Assembly: GCA_964006375.1 (NCBI GenBank)
Contig: OZ023263.1
Coordinates: 138,820,173-138,884,172 of the forward strand
Source: Tillus elongatus
Taxonomy: Eukaryota; Arthropoda; Insecta; Coleoptera; Cleridae
Reading direction: 5' to 3'
DNA length: 64,000 nucleotides
Made by a program: the position numbers and the translations under genes. The first letter of the stretch is position 1. Every line of letters starts with the position of its first letter. Positions 1-17,300 of the stretch are shown here, piece by piece. A model generated the notes under the pieces. It saw only the letters and a program-made list of their open reading frames with translations, was not told the origin of the DNA and made no database searches.

Positions 1-76
1 AAATCAGTCAGAACACTATACAAAAATGCAGTATGCCACGTTAGAGTTGGATCCTTACTGACCAGGGAAATATGTT

Positions 77-709
77 TTGAACGGGGAATACGTCAATTTT
101 GCCCACTTTCTGGACCACTACTTGCTTGCAATTGAACCGCTGATGCTCTTTTGTAGGTCCAAACTATTAGGTTTCCATATTCCTCTATCCCCGCCCTTAA
201 AATTTACTGTGAGCACGTACGCGGACGACGTGTCAGTATTCATATCGCGTAGTGATGATTTCGAAAAATTTCAACAAGTTTATAACGAATATGCAGGAGA
301 ATCTGGGTCAGTTCTCAACAACACAAAATCGGCCGGTTTTTGGACAGGACTTTGGAAAACACAACAGTGTCGACCTCTAGATTTTCAGCGGACCAACCAG
401 CATGTTAAAGTGTTAGGAATAACTTTTACAGATGACTTAAAACGTGACACAGATACAGCGTGTGATGAACTACTTGCAAAATTGGATAACTCTATAGCAA
501 AGTGGAAACAAAAAGCTCGAGCACTATCAATTACTGGCAGAAAATTGATTATTAATCAAACTTTAGCACCAAAATTGTGGCACCATTTTCAGATCCTTCC
601 ATTTAGTAAAAATCATTTAGAAAAGGTACAGAAAAAACTGGTAGATTTTTTATGGACAGGAAAACACTGGACCAAATTGAAAGATCTTTGCATTTCTGTG
701 AGTGATTAG
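77..709 (+). pseudogene. LINE reverse transcriptase fragment (L1/Tx1-like)
   Basis: A 210-residue open frame carries the C-terminal half of a non-LTR reverse transcriptase. The catalytic box reads YADDVSVFI near residue 49, followed by the block with NNTKSAGF and then the thumb-like region with ALSITGRKLIINQTLAPKLW and FLWTGK, an arrangement typical of L1/Tx1-type LINEs. The upstream palm and finger motifs are missing because the element is cut by the window edge or 5' truncated. Coding sense continues after the stop at 707-709 in other frames, so the copy is dead. The clade is inferred from motif style and could be a neighbouring one. Confidence 0.75.
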
Positions 710-843
710 GAAGGGTTCATCTTTTATCAAAAATAAAAACTTTCCGAATATATACCGCAGCTAGACTTATGGACATCGCAGAATCAGAGAAATGGAAGAG
801 ACTGATCGAATACTATATATCACAGAATAACCCATAATCTCTA

Positions 844-1920
844 GTGTGGCAATGGTTTTTTGTAAAACACCGAAAAACAATCAATCAGAATATTTCATTG
901 TATGTACAATCCATATTAGAAGCCATGCAAGAATATGTCTACATCAAAGATTTTCCTAAGTCAAAAGAAGACATAGCAAGTATACCAACTGCAGACTCTC
1001 GTTTGATCCAGACATGTACTCCTCCACTGTTTAATTATCGCTGGGCAGAAAATGGATTTAAGACCGTAGGCGACTTCATGGGAAAATATGGATGGCTACC
1101 TAATAACGAAATTGAAGAAAAACTCACATCTCAGTCCTCTGTTGTATTAATGGACCTACTGCATCATTGTCAAAAGATTAAGGAATTCTTCAAAAAGCAA
1201 TATAAAAAGGAATGTCCCAACATTCCAAACCTACATGCACCCTATGTTTCTCTTCTGAGCAAGATTCACTTACAGTTTTACATAAAGGAACAAGAAAAAT
1301 ATTGCAACGGAAACTTACGTCGGGTTTTTTCAATTTAAAGGGAAAAATGCCGGGAAAGTGGATAGATGATGAAGTGATATGGCCGTCGTTTTTTCTAAAT
1401 AAATTATCGTTTGGAAACGAGGCAGAGGTGTCCTGGAGACTTGCCAAAAATCGCTTGGTTGACTGTGTTTTTCTATCAAAGTCTCAACTCAGAAACTCGA
1501 AATACTGCCCCTTTTGCCCTGATGAAGTTGGTACATCATGGCATATTATTTTGACATGCTCCAAAAGTCAACATCTATGGGAGTTTGTGAAAAATGTGCT
1601 GACGAAATTGACTGGAAGGAGGGACATAACAGTGGCTAACAACTCTGGTTTTGACAAACAAATCAAATGAGTATAATTTAGCCAATTATATTATAAATCT
1701 AGCAAAAAGTACAATATATGCAGAGATAGTATATATTTTAAAACAGGTTAAAACTGACATATCATATCTTGATGTTTTTATACATAAACTTAGAGCTAGG
1801 CTTGTGAATGAATTTTGCTGGTATCTGGGAAAGAGAAACATGTGCGCTTTTAAACGATTATGGTGTATCAAAAACCTTCTCAGCAAAATTGAGGGAAATG
1901 ATCTTCTCTTCCTGATCTAA
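844..1920 (+). pseudogene. C-terminal region of the same LINE, frameshifted
   Basis: Overlapping short frames (844-1338, 1212-1670, 1651-1920) together look like the tail of the LINE ORF2. The first has the CTPPLFNYRWAENGFKTVGDF block seen C-terminal to L1/Tx1 RTs. The second has SKYCPFCPDEVGTSWHIILTC, a C-x2-C-x8-H-x4-C cluster like the zinc-binding tail (zf-RVT). Frames change at least twice, so no intact protein is possible. The non-coding run to about 2107 is the likely 3' UTR, ending in an AAT tract. Confidence 0.65.
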
Positions 1921-2107
1921 TGAAAATGCGAAAGCATTTTTAACGGACGGGAAAAATGAACTAGAGACTCTCAATGTGATGATATAATAATGAATGAATT
2001 AATATTTTAATGTTGATATATATGTCTCTGTATATGAATATGTGTGAGAAATGTAAATGTAAATAATTTTATTTTTCTATTTATGACAAAAACAACAGTT
2101 TTAAATA

Positions 2108-2361
<254 letters not shown>

Positions 2362-2549
2362 GGTGGAAAAGGTTAAAGAAGAAATGGTTAAACTATCCGT
2401 GAAATGTTAAAACTTAGGAGGACTGTCCAGTGACTTTATAAAGAGTAGAAATATCACTATTTCAAAGACGGCGAACGCTCCAAAATATTACCACAACTGG
2501 ACTAAGTGTGGTCCTGTGGCGAAGATTGTGCTGGTAATATAGTTCAAAG

Positions 2550-5198
<2,649 letters not shown>

Positions 5199-6837
5199 AA
5201 ACCAAATTGGGAATTACCTGTATGAGGTAACTTAGGCATCGTCGAGTTACGTAATTGCTGGTAATCCTTTTTCGTTTCTGCAATCAGCGTTAGTCTACTA
5301 ATCGAATGTTTGATAAAAAATTAAATAAATACGAAGACAGTGGGCATCCTTGCCTCACATTTTCTCTCATTTTAACCTCAATTACACACTCGTTATTGTC
5401 TGATACCCTGCCTTAATTTTTACAGCTTGTCTCATTTTGTTTCATTGTAGTTTTTAAGGTATTGTGTTTGAATAATTTCAATTAATTGTTTCTTTGCTTT
5501 ATGTGTAGGATTTACCAAACTTGTAAGTTATTCTGAATTCGCTTCAGGTATTGTTAATAATTAGACTATTAATATAATGAAATATTAACTGTATTATAGA
5601 CAAGTTTTTTATATTTAAATCACTAAAAAATGAGCTATTAGCGATTTGAGTATAACGTTACTTATGGTTAGGTATATAGTTTTTGATTGCATACAATTTA
5701 TTTTAACGTTATTTGTTTAGTGTTTGTTATTTACCTTATAAGCTTTATTGCTAGATTCATACTCATATAAAAACTAACTACCCCGAATAACTTCCTGGTT
5801 CATGAGTTTTAGTTTTTAAAAATGTTAACAGCTATTTATTAAAACATTTTGATTTAGAATGGAGAATAATAGCTTTTAAAACATTTGCTTAATAGTTGTC
5901 AATTGACTTAGTGATTGATATGTATTTACCAGTGGTATGGATAGTGCAAATAATTTCATTCATCATTTACCAAGGTAATCAACTTCTTGGTAGTAGGTGG
6001 TGATTCATTTACTGTAATGCCAGCGACATTAACTGGCTTGTGAATTTCTATGCCACCTAGGAAACAATTGTTTCCTGTTCTATACATATAAACATGCATA
6101 TTACTCATGGTATCATAAATAAAAGACTGTAGACTGTATTAGAACTTCTGATTATTCTGGTTGGAAACAATTTGTTTGGTGAATAACGCGTAATCTATCT
6201 ATCAGCCTTGTGTGTGCGTGTGTGCGTGCGTTGGTGCGTGCATGCATGCGTGTGTGTGTGTGTGCTAATTTTGTTACACTCACGGACGAGTTCGTAAATC
6301 AGCTATAACGGGCATTTTTTCCCCAAAAATATACAGAAATATTTTTGAATAAGCTATATTTGATTCAGAAAGTATTAGAGTAACTAGAATGATACTTTAC
6401 ATGTAACGAGAAATGCTGCAAATAAACCTTTGTTGTGAATTTTAAGTAATTTGGTTTACAAAATTTGGAGTTTTTACCAAACTAAAAATAAAATCTGACA
6501 TGAAGCGAAACGACTTTAGTAATTAACGTCCAATGCCTGACAAAAACAGCGGATTCAGCTGCCACGCATTAATTGATACATACTACACACATAATTATAA
6601 TGTAACGATAAACAAGCATTATAAAAAACATGCGTAAAACATTGCATCAGAATTGGGATCGAGAAAGCTCGGCCACAAAAAATCCGAACACCTATTAAAT
6701 CGTTGCAAAAGTATATCCAGCTCCGGATTTCGCTACGGGGCCGAAACAGCCAATAGAAATGCTTAAAGAAAGAATTTAAGAAGAAATATGGACCTTTGGA
6801 GATAAATTCAGAGTCCAAAATGTTTCTGCACAATAAA
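5199..6837. other. AT-rich stretch without a recognisable gene
   Basis: No long frame with recognisable protein motifs was seen on either strand. There is an imperfect TG/CG-rich tract at about 6207-6264. The rest looks like ordinary AT-rich intergenic or intronic DNA. Confidence 0.5.
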
Positions 6838-7440
6838 TTATTCCAGTATAACGCCGAACGAAAAGTCGAATGTACCTACACTAAGATTGCCGTTATAGGG
6901 GGAATGAAAATAGGTATTATATAATATATACCTATTAGCCCGCGATTTTAAGGTTCCGCCCACAATACAGGGTGTCTTATTTCCGTTGTAAATGTGGTGT
7001 ATCTCAGTTATTATTGCAGATAGAAACAAACAGTTTTCGCGATACTGTGCTCGACTTTTATGAAACGGAAAGTGGCAGTGATAGAAAAGTCGCCGCCTTC
7101 TTAGTTTCGTAGATACAGGGCGCTTTTGAAAAGTTTACGATTTGGGACCCCGCTTGCATTTTCTGTATCCAACAAGATATCGAAAAAGCGAAAACGGATT
7201 CTGGTAGAACTTTTGCCGTAGAATAAAGCTGTATATTCAGATATTTTCACAAAAAAAATAATTTTCGAGAAAAATGTCAAAGTTGTGTTTTTTAAATGGG
7301 ACACCCTATATATAGATATTTTAATAGCTCTAATTAAGGCGATTCCATCGATATGAGGTTTGACATAATTATCTTTTCTGATTTCCGAAAAATTAATTAG
7401 AAACTGTTATTTTCCATAACGTGAAATGTTATAAAGAGAC
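6838..7440 (-). repeat. Interspersed repeat copy, inverted partner of 22880-23410
   Basis: This block matches the reverse complement of 22880-23410. Shared landmarks include the tract with AAGTCGCCGCCTTCTTAGTT, GGGACCCCGCTTGCATTTTC and ATAATGCAATACAACATTGC. No protein is encoded. It is probably a non-autonomous DNA transposon whose ends were not resolved. Confidence 0.7.
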
Positions 7441-8002
7441 AAACTAACAGATAATGCAATACAACATTGCTCCTTATGGAAAGAATCGGGTTACTTGTGG
7501 TTTTAAACGGAACACGCCGTGTATTTTTACTTCTTTCGATAGCAATATTCTTGGGCTTTTCTAAATTAGTTAATTTTCATAACAACGCAACAATTTGAAT
7601 AAGGATATTTCTATAATAGTATGCTTTGAGTCACCATGGAAACAAGGAAAAAAGTTATTAGCACTTGCCAAAACCTTGATAAAGACATTCCGATTGTGCT
7701 TACGCACCTTGTTATTGTTTGTAATGGTCGCAAATTAAATATTTGAAAATGTTGAATACTATGCTATGCTTGTATGTTTTATTGAGTAACACGAAAATAC
7801 CAATGAAGCATTACAACTTTATTTTAACAGGTATTGAGTATTTTTAATTTCAATTGCATTTTCTCTATTAAGTAAATTATTTGTTGTCGCAGGTATTCTG
7901 AGAGCAGACAGCCAAATAAAGTAATACTCCAAAGGCTTAAATCAAATTTAACAAACTTCGGCTCTTTTAAAAAACCTAGACCGAAAGTATATAATAAAAA
8001 AG
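7441..8002. other. Non-coding AT-rich spacer
   Basis: No gene, RNA or clear repeat end was seen between the interspersed repeat and the next H element. Confidence 0.5.
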
Positions 8003-8607
<605 letters not shown>

Positions 8608-9390
8608 AAGGATCGCCAGGATAGCGTAAATAACGTGTTGGGTAGTGTAGCTGTTGCACGTGAAACGTCTTGCAGAAGAATTGAGTCTCAAGTTGGTGTC
8701 AGCAGATCACGCGTTTCTTCTATTTTAAAAGTAGTGCATAATTTACATCCTGCAGATGTAATTTCAGTCAGTGGTATCTGCAAAAAGTTGATCAGGACCC
8801 AAATTTTGCAAGTAAAGTTATCTAGTCAGATGAAACATATGTAAGTAGTGGTGGATTAATTAATCGTAATAATACAAGACATTGGGCAAGTGAAAACTAA
8901 CATGTCACTGTTTCCCGTGAGCACGAAGGGAGATTTGGTTTTAGTTTAGCCTGCTTCATATTGAGAACTAAAATAAATATCACCATTTATCATGATAACC
9001 TTAACGCAGACCGGTATCTAAACATAATGCAAAATATATTACCGGATTTATTAGAAGATGTCCCTTTAGCCTATCGGAACCACATCTTCTTTCAACAGGA
9101 TGGTGCTCCGGCACATAATTCCCAAATAGTGAGGCGTTATTTAGATGACTTTCCCTACCGCTGCATTATGACGCACGGGCATATACGTTGGCCTGGTAGG
9201 TCGCCCGACCTATCCTCTTTTGTGGGGACAATCAAAAAAATTAATTTATCGTACTCGGCATAACACAGTTGCAGATCTGCTTGATACTACGCATCGGACA
9301 TTTTCAGAATTACAAGGACGCCAAAAAGTAATCGTGAATGCATTACACAGAATTAGGAAAGTATGTCATAAGTGTATGACAGATAAATAA
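8608..9390 (+). pseudogene. Tc1-like transposase, frameshifted
   Basis: A helix-turn-helix-like segment [12 protein letters not shown] (8695-8730) is followed by SDET near 8830 (first catalytic Asp), HWAS near 8881, IFFQQDGAPAHNS near 9089 (second Asp) and GRSPDLS near 9196-9216 (third acidic region). The C-terminus continues in another frame to a stop at 9388-9390. At least two frame changes and an internal stop make it dead. It resembles the family of the transposase at 62200-63257. The 5' end abuts the terminus of H copy 2. Confidence 0.75.
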
Positions 9391-10665
9391 AAATTTTAAC
9401 AAAATGGAAAACCGACTTCACAAAAAAATATTCTAAAACAAAAAATGCACTAAAAAGTAAAAAATAATTGCGTATTCTTCTGTCTACAACTTACAATCAA
9501 CTTATTTTTTCCACCCAATGTACAATCTATGCATTTACCACGCAAGAATGTAGGTACCCACTTAAACTTAACCTCTAACTCAACACATAACTATGACTAA
9601 CAAACAATAATCAAAACATTTATTTAGAGTTCACCTATGCAGAAAGTTTTAAATATATGTGTAGACTGTTAAAAGACAATCAAATTATTAGGATCATATA
9701 ATGTAAAATTATTGTTATTTTTGGAGTCGGTGTCAGCCAAGATGGGTTTGTAACTACTTAAACGTGAAATGTCTTACTATATAACAATTGACATACACAC
9801 TTTACACACATAGACGCAGCACGCGGCGCCGGCGAGTCGATTGCGCGCGCGCGCCCGGAAGAATGGTTGGAGGGATATAACCGAGTGAGCGAGGCAAACG
9901 CGTACGCCGGCCATACGCCAGTCACTCAAGAGATGATGAGAAGCGATAGGAGTTAGTTGATTATAAACCGATTGCGATTCTTTTTCATTCTACACCGTCT
10001 TTCGTAAGATAATTCTTTATGTTTATTGTTATAGCTACATTTTCGTATCAATGTTGCTTGATATTGTCGTATTAAATTTCATTTGTAAATAGGCTGAATT
10101 AGGTAATGGTACTTTGTCTTGAAAGAGGTATAGTCACAGCATAATATCTTATTTAAGTTCATTTGTAAATAGGTTTAATTAGGTATTGGTATATTGTCGT
10201 TCCAAGGTCTCATGATATTGTCACAGTATATTGCATAAAATTTCATTTGTAAAATAGATTACATAAGGTATTCTCGTATTATTAATGTAAGGTATATTGT
10301 ATTTCCTTGGCTGACACCGACTCCAAAAATAACAATAATTTTACATTATATGATCCTAATAATTTGATTGTCTTTTAACAGTCTACACATATATTTAAAA
10401 CTTTCTGCATAGGTGAACTCTAAATAAATGTTTTGATTATTGTTTGTTAGTCATAGTTATGTGTTGAGTTAGAGGTTAAGTTTAAGTGGGTACCTACATT
10501 CTTGCGTGGTAAATGCATAGATTGTACATTGGGTGGAAAAAATAAGTTGATTGTAAGTTGTAGACAGAAGAATACGCAATTATTTTTTACTTTTTAGTGC
10601 ATTTTTTGTTTTAGAATATTTTTTTGTGAAGTCGGTTTTCCATTTTGTTAAAATTTTTATTTATT
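9383..10665. repeat. 1.28 kb foldback with ~359-bp inverted arms
   Basis: The left arm (9383-9741) is matched almost perfectly, inverted, by 10306-10665. Both arms carry CCGACTTCACAAAAAAATAT at the outside and GGAGTCGGTGTCAGCCAAG at the inside. The 560-bp centre is locally GC/CpG rich (9816-9915, including a run of alternating CG). No transposase frame lies within it. The left arm starts at the stop codon of the Tc1-like pseudogene, and the right arm lies just upstream of a Helitron-like coding fragment. It may be a foldback/MITE element or a palindrome made by inverted duplication. Confidence 0.85.
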
Positions 10666-10717
10666 TCTTTATTTTTAGTGAATCTGAAGCTTTATATTTG
10701 TTTTAAATAGTCCCAAT

Positions 10718-11104
10718 ATGAGTAGACCTACTAAACGCGCTGCTCATATGAGAGCGCCGTTTAAATGAGACCAACGGAGAAGAGGAGAAACGCCTATCTC
10801 AAAATAGGAAATCCACCTCCAGGGCCATTTAAAAAGAGACTTGTGAAGAGCGCAAAAATAGACTTTCGAAAATGCAGGCTTACATGAAAAAAGTTTTGAA
10901 CAAGGAAAATTTCCAAAAACGTACTCAACGTCTCGGCTTGACCCACGACCGTCAATCCAATGAGACGGAAGCGCAACGTGCCCACCACCTCGACGTGATC
11001 CACAATCGTCTATCCAATGAGACGGAAGCGCAACGTGCCCACCGCCTCGGTGTGATCAACAATCATCATCAATGTAGTCGAAGTCAATTAAATACGCATT
11101 ATTA
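10718..11104 (+). pseudogene. Helitron replicase/helicase N-terminal fragment
   Basis: The ATG at 10718 reads MSRPTKRAAHMRAPF and continues with breaks into the frame 10872-11105. That frame contains a tandem motif SNETEAQRAH (two copies, about 10959-11041), with Arg/His-rich linkers. Repeated NETEAQR motifs are familiar from the N-terminal part of insect Helitron Rep/helicase proteins. The Rep and helicase domains themselves are absent: the frame runs straight into the 3'-end sequence of the Helitron family seen at 22382-22656. It is a non-functional, internally deleted element. Confidence 0.6.
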
Positions 11105-11365
11105 AGGATAACTGAAACACTATTGGTCAGATCTTGATCACATTTATATGAGACCACACGAGAAGCACCAGCTCTCAAATAAAAGAAGAATCATCAAAAT
11201 CGGTTCAACTAGAAAAAAGTTCTGAGAGAACACACAAGAACATCATCAATGTAGTCGAAGTCAATTAAATACGCATTATTAAGGACAACTCAAAAACTAG
11301 ATCAGATCCTGATCACATTTATATGGGACCACACGACAAGCACCAGCTTTCAAATAAAAAAAAAC
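11055..11365 (+). repeat. Tandem copies of a Helitron 3' region
   Basis: Two direct copies start AATCATCATCAATGTAGTCG (11059) and ACATCATCAATGTAGTCGAA (11240), about 180 bp apart. The same module occurs at 22388-22600. The second copy is cut by the H element that starts at 11366. Confidence 0.75.
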
Positions 11366-12896
<1,531 letters not shown>

Positions 12897-14387
12897 CCTC
12901 CACCGTTAGTCTTGAGCACGTCCTCGTGTTCAACTTGGGGTGATTTCTTCTTCTTTAGGAAGGGTGTCCATCTCTTTCTGGACCAAACCAATATAGTGAT
13001 GATGATGACTACTATTATAAATGTGGTAACACCTATGTGACTTGTATGTAGCATTGGATGTAGTATCTTATGTTGTGGAGCTTCTGAAAGTTGTTGCTTC
13101 AATTTTTCAGCATTTTTCAGGTGAACTGGACTGAAGCGGACTTCGTATTTTTCTTCCTTGACTGGTAATATCAGGTCTGGAATCCACGTTATGTTGCCTG
13201 ATACGTCTGTGTATATCTCATCATTTACTGTGATTTTACAGTTAGGCAATGTGCTTACGATAGCATTTTGGTGTATTGTTTTTCTGTCGATTTTATTTGG
13301 ACATTCTTCTATAACTTCGACTGATACATCTGTTGAGATGAGCACGTTGTTGTTTCGTATCTTGATGGACGTCGTGTAGCTATTGGTTACCTTTGCAGAA
13401 GGGCAACTCGAGGGTTGATTTAGTTGGCAACTTTCTTCTTGTGGTGGATTTGAACACACTATGGCTTCTGTTATTGATGGGCATCTTTCAGATGTCCATA
13501 AGTTTTGTTGGGCTATTTCCAAATAATATGAACTTGGGGGTATAAGGACTTTATGATTTTCTGGTAAGGGAATAATTTGAAAGTAGGAGCCTGGTGTAGG
13601 GTGTAAAATCGGGACCTTTAGTAAACAAATGATTGTGTCTCCTGCTGATACAACTATTAATTTAGTAAATTCAATAATTTTAAATATGTGGTTCCTGTCA
13701 AAGTTAATTAATTCATTTTTGTTATAAATTAATTCAAGATGCTGTCTTATTTGTGTTAAATCCTTCCAGGTAAATATTTCAATGTTTGTAATTTCATTAA
13801 AGCTAAGAGATATAGTTCTTTGAATAATTTTGACACTTTCTAATAAATTTTGGGCTAATGAGATTTGATATTGAATGAAACTCCTTTTTTCCATGTTCGC
13901 TAGTTCACAAAATCTGTCAGCTATCGTCTGAAGATTTTTGTTAATTATTTTTTGTTCTTCTACAAATCTTTCTGTAATTATATGTGCAAATGAATTTAGA
14001 GAGTCTAGTTGAGTCATCATTTCACCTTGATTTAAATATAAGGTGTTTAAATGTTTGTTTATTTTATCGAGATCGTCTTGATCGAGATTTCCGGTTATGG
14101 TTTTGATCAGCGACCCTGCTCCGTTTATTAACCCGCGTTTCGTTCTGGAGTGCGTTAATTTCTCAAGTTCTAGGTTAATTTTGGAAACTTGGTCATTAAG
14201 CATCTGTACATATTCCTTGTTAATAGCAGTGCCATAATTTTCGTTAATTTTTATAGTATTGTTTGTCAACACCCGATAATTATTTTCTAAAACCGATACA
14301 TTAAAATAAAAGTAGAAATTATGATAGTGATTAATTATTCTAGCTATACCTATATAATCTTTAAAGTATCCGTTAGTGATTATGGGT

Positions 14388-17300
14388 TTAACTTCTAGTT
14401 GATGGACCTGGCTGAGGGCCATCATCAGGGGGATGATGTTCCTGCAAAGAAAATGTCTTTTTCACTCTTTTTACATTTTTCAAATGGGCTGTTTTCTTTT
14501 GGGAATCAGGTAAAAGTAATTTGTTTTGATTTACTTGAACTGGATTATGATAAATTTTATATAATGGGTTAGTTTTCTTTACATAAGGTACTTTAATAGC
14601 TACTTGTTCAGTTTGTATTTGCGGTATCTCATTACGATTTTCATTTCTTTTTCTAAGAATAGTTTCTGACTTTTCTTTAGATTTTTTGTATATTTGATCG
14701 AAAAAGGGTAATATTTCTTTAAGTCTTCTATGGTTATATTCTTCATACAATGTTTTGTGGGGGTCTATAGGTTCAAGTTTGTCATAAGGGCCGTAAAGAA
14801 GGGAAAAGGGACTATGACCTGTTAATGAGTGAACTGATTGATTGTATATTAAAATACAGGTTATCATAAGATCAATAGGTTTTTCTAACGGATTCTCCAA
14901 CTTCATTGTTCTTAATTTTTCTAATATAGTTGAGTGAAGTCGTTCAACTGGGGAGTTTGAGTTTGGGTTTTGAGGAGTAGTTATGTGTAATTTTATGTTA
15001 AATAGGTCGCAGTATTCCTTAAGGGTTGCATTATCAAATTCTTTGCCAGAGTCACATACGAGGGTTGAAACGTAATTATGATGAGAGAAATAGTGTCTGA
15101 GTTTGCTTAAAATCGTCAGAGCTGTTGTATCTTTAATGTAATAAGCTTGTGCATATTTACTAAACAAGTCTATTATCGTAAGAAATTTATGGTTCTCAAA
15201 ACTGAACACATCTGCATGAATTACTTCAAAAGGTCTTTTGGCTAACAAGGGTCCGGAAAAGGGTAATTTATAGGGTCGTCGCTCATATTTGGCTTGCAGA
15301 CAAATATCACATTTGTTTATAAAATCATTTATGGATTTTTTCATGTTAGGCCAATAGTAATTTAATTTAAGCTGTTCGTAAGTTTCGTTAATGCCATTGT
15401 GGTTATTTTGGTGGTAATTTTGAATAATTTGTTTCTGTACGGTAGTTGATGTAATATTTTCGACTTGTTTATTGCATTTTATTATTTTTACTGAACTGTT
15501 AAAAAGAGCTGAGGCTACTAACATAAATAATCTCTCGATTTCTTGGGTTTCGAATAAGATACCGTATACATTAGACGGATTGATTTTTTCTTTAAGAAAG
15601 GTGTTAAGTTGTTGTAGTTCATGACCTTCTTGTAAATATATTTTGATTTGTTTATTTTTAAAAAGGTTTGTAGTTATTTCACGTTTTTCCGATCCATGAT
15701 AAATTAAAATTTGATTTTTAAAATGATTGATTGGGCCTTCCGATATAGGTAAGCAAAATACAGGATTTTCTAAAGAAGTATGTTGGGTTTGAGATTCGCT
15801 ATTATTCTGGTCAGGTTGAGGGTCGATTCCTAATTCTATAAGGTCGTTGTCGTCGAGAACTCTTAGTTCTGAAGGGTCTGCGTTGCCTAAAAGGGACACA
15901 AGATCTATATCATCTTCTACCGCATTGATTTCTGTTCTTGAAAGGGCGTCTGCTACAACGTTATCCTTTCCTTTTTTGTACTTTATTTCGTAGTCGAATT
16001 CTTCTAGTTTAAGCCTCCATTTAACTAAACGGGAATTTGGTTCTTTTATCGAAAAAAGCCAAACTAGAGGTTTATGGTCTGTTTCTATAGTAAATTTTCG
16101 TCCGAAAAGATAAGGTCTAAAATGTTTAGTGTTTTCCACTATTGATAGTAATTCCCTTTCAATAGTGCTATAATTTCGTTCAGCTGAATTAAGCGCTCTA
16201 GAGTAAAATGCGATAGGTTTATTGTCTTGAGACAATACGCCTCCTAACGCTATATTACTTGCGTCGGTTGTCAGATGAAATTCTTTATCAAAATTTGGAT
16301 ATGTTAGGACGGGTGAATTTATTATAAGTTCTTTAGCCTGCGAAAATGCATTGACGTATTCTGGATCATTAAAGTTAAGAGTAGAATCTTTCTTTAGACA
16401 TTTTGTGAGGGGATAAACAATTTTGGCAAAGTTTTTTATAAAACGCCTGTAATAGCCAACAAGTCCTAAGAAAGCCTTTATTTGTTTTTGTGTTTTCGGA
16501 ATAGGATAATTTTTTATGCATTCAATTTTGCTTGGATTTGGTTTTACGCCGTCAATTGTGATGACATGGCCTAGAAACTCAACTTCCTTCCTAAGAAACT
16601 CTGATTTATCTAGCTGTACCTTTAAGTTAACATCTTGTAATTTTTGAAATACTTGTTTAATGTGGATAAGGTGTTCCTGAAGGGATTTGGAGAATATTAC
16701 AATGTCGTCCATATAACCAAAGCAGTTTTTGTACAGAAATTCTCTAAAAACGTTATCCATTACGCGTTGGAAGGTTAAGGGCGAACTCCGGAGACCAAAG
16801 GGCATTCTAACGTACTCGTAAAGCCCATTGTTTACGCTAAAGGCTGTTTTCTCAATGCTTTCAGGGGTTAATTCGATCTGATGAAACCCTTGAGCTAAAT
16901 CGAGAGTAGTAAAGTATGTACACTTTCCTAAGTTGTCTAAGATTTCCTCTATTCTAGGTAAGGGATATTTTTCGAGTATCGTTTTTTCGTTGAGTTTCCT
17001 GTAGTCAATGACTAATCGCCATTTTTTCTTTCCAGAGGAATCTAACTTTTTTGGGACAATCCAAACGGGCGAACAAAAAGCAGAGGTAGAGGGCCTAATA
17101 ATTTTATTGTCTAATAATTTTTGAATTTCCTTCTGTATTTCAATTTTTAGGTGATATGGATACCTGTAAGATTTTACATGTATGGGATCATTATCGCGAG
17201 TTCTAATATGATGTTTAATAGCATTTGTAAATGTAAGATCCGTGTTTTCGTGATAAAAAATATTTCGATATTGATGACATAATTTAAATAGTTTTTGTTT

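Noticed and set aside
9816..9915. CpG-rich segment as a host promoter or CpG island
   Set aside because: Too short and located inside a foldback repeat; no adjacent gene start was seen.
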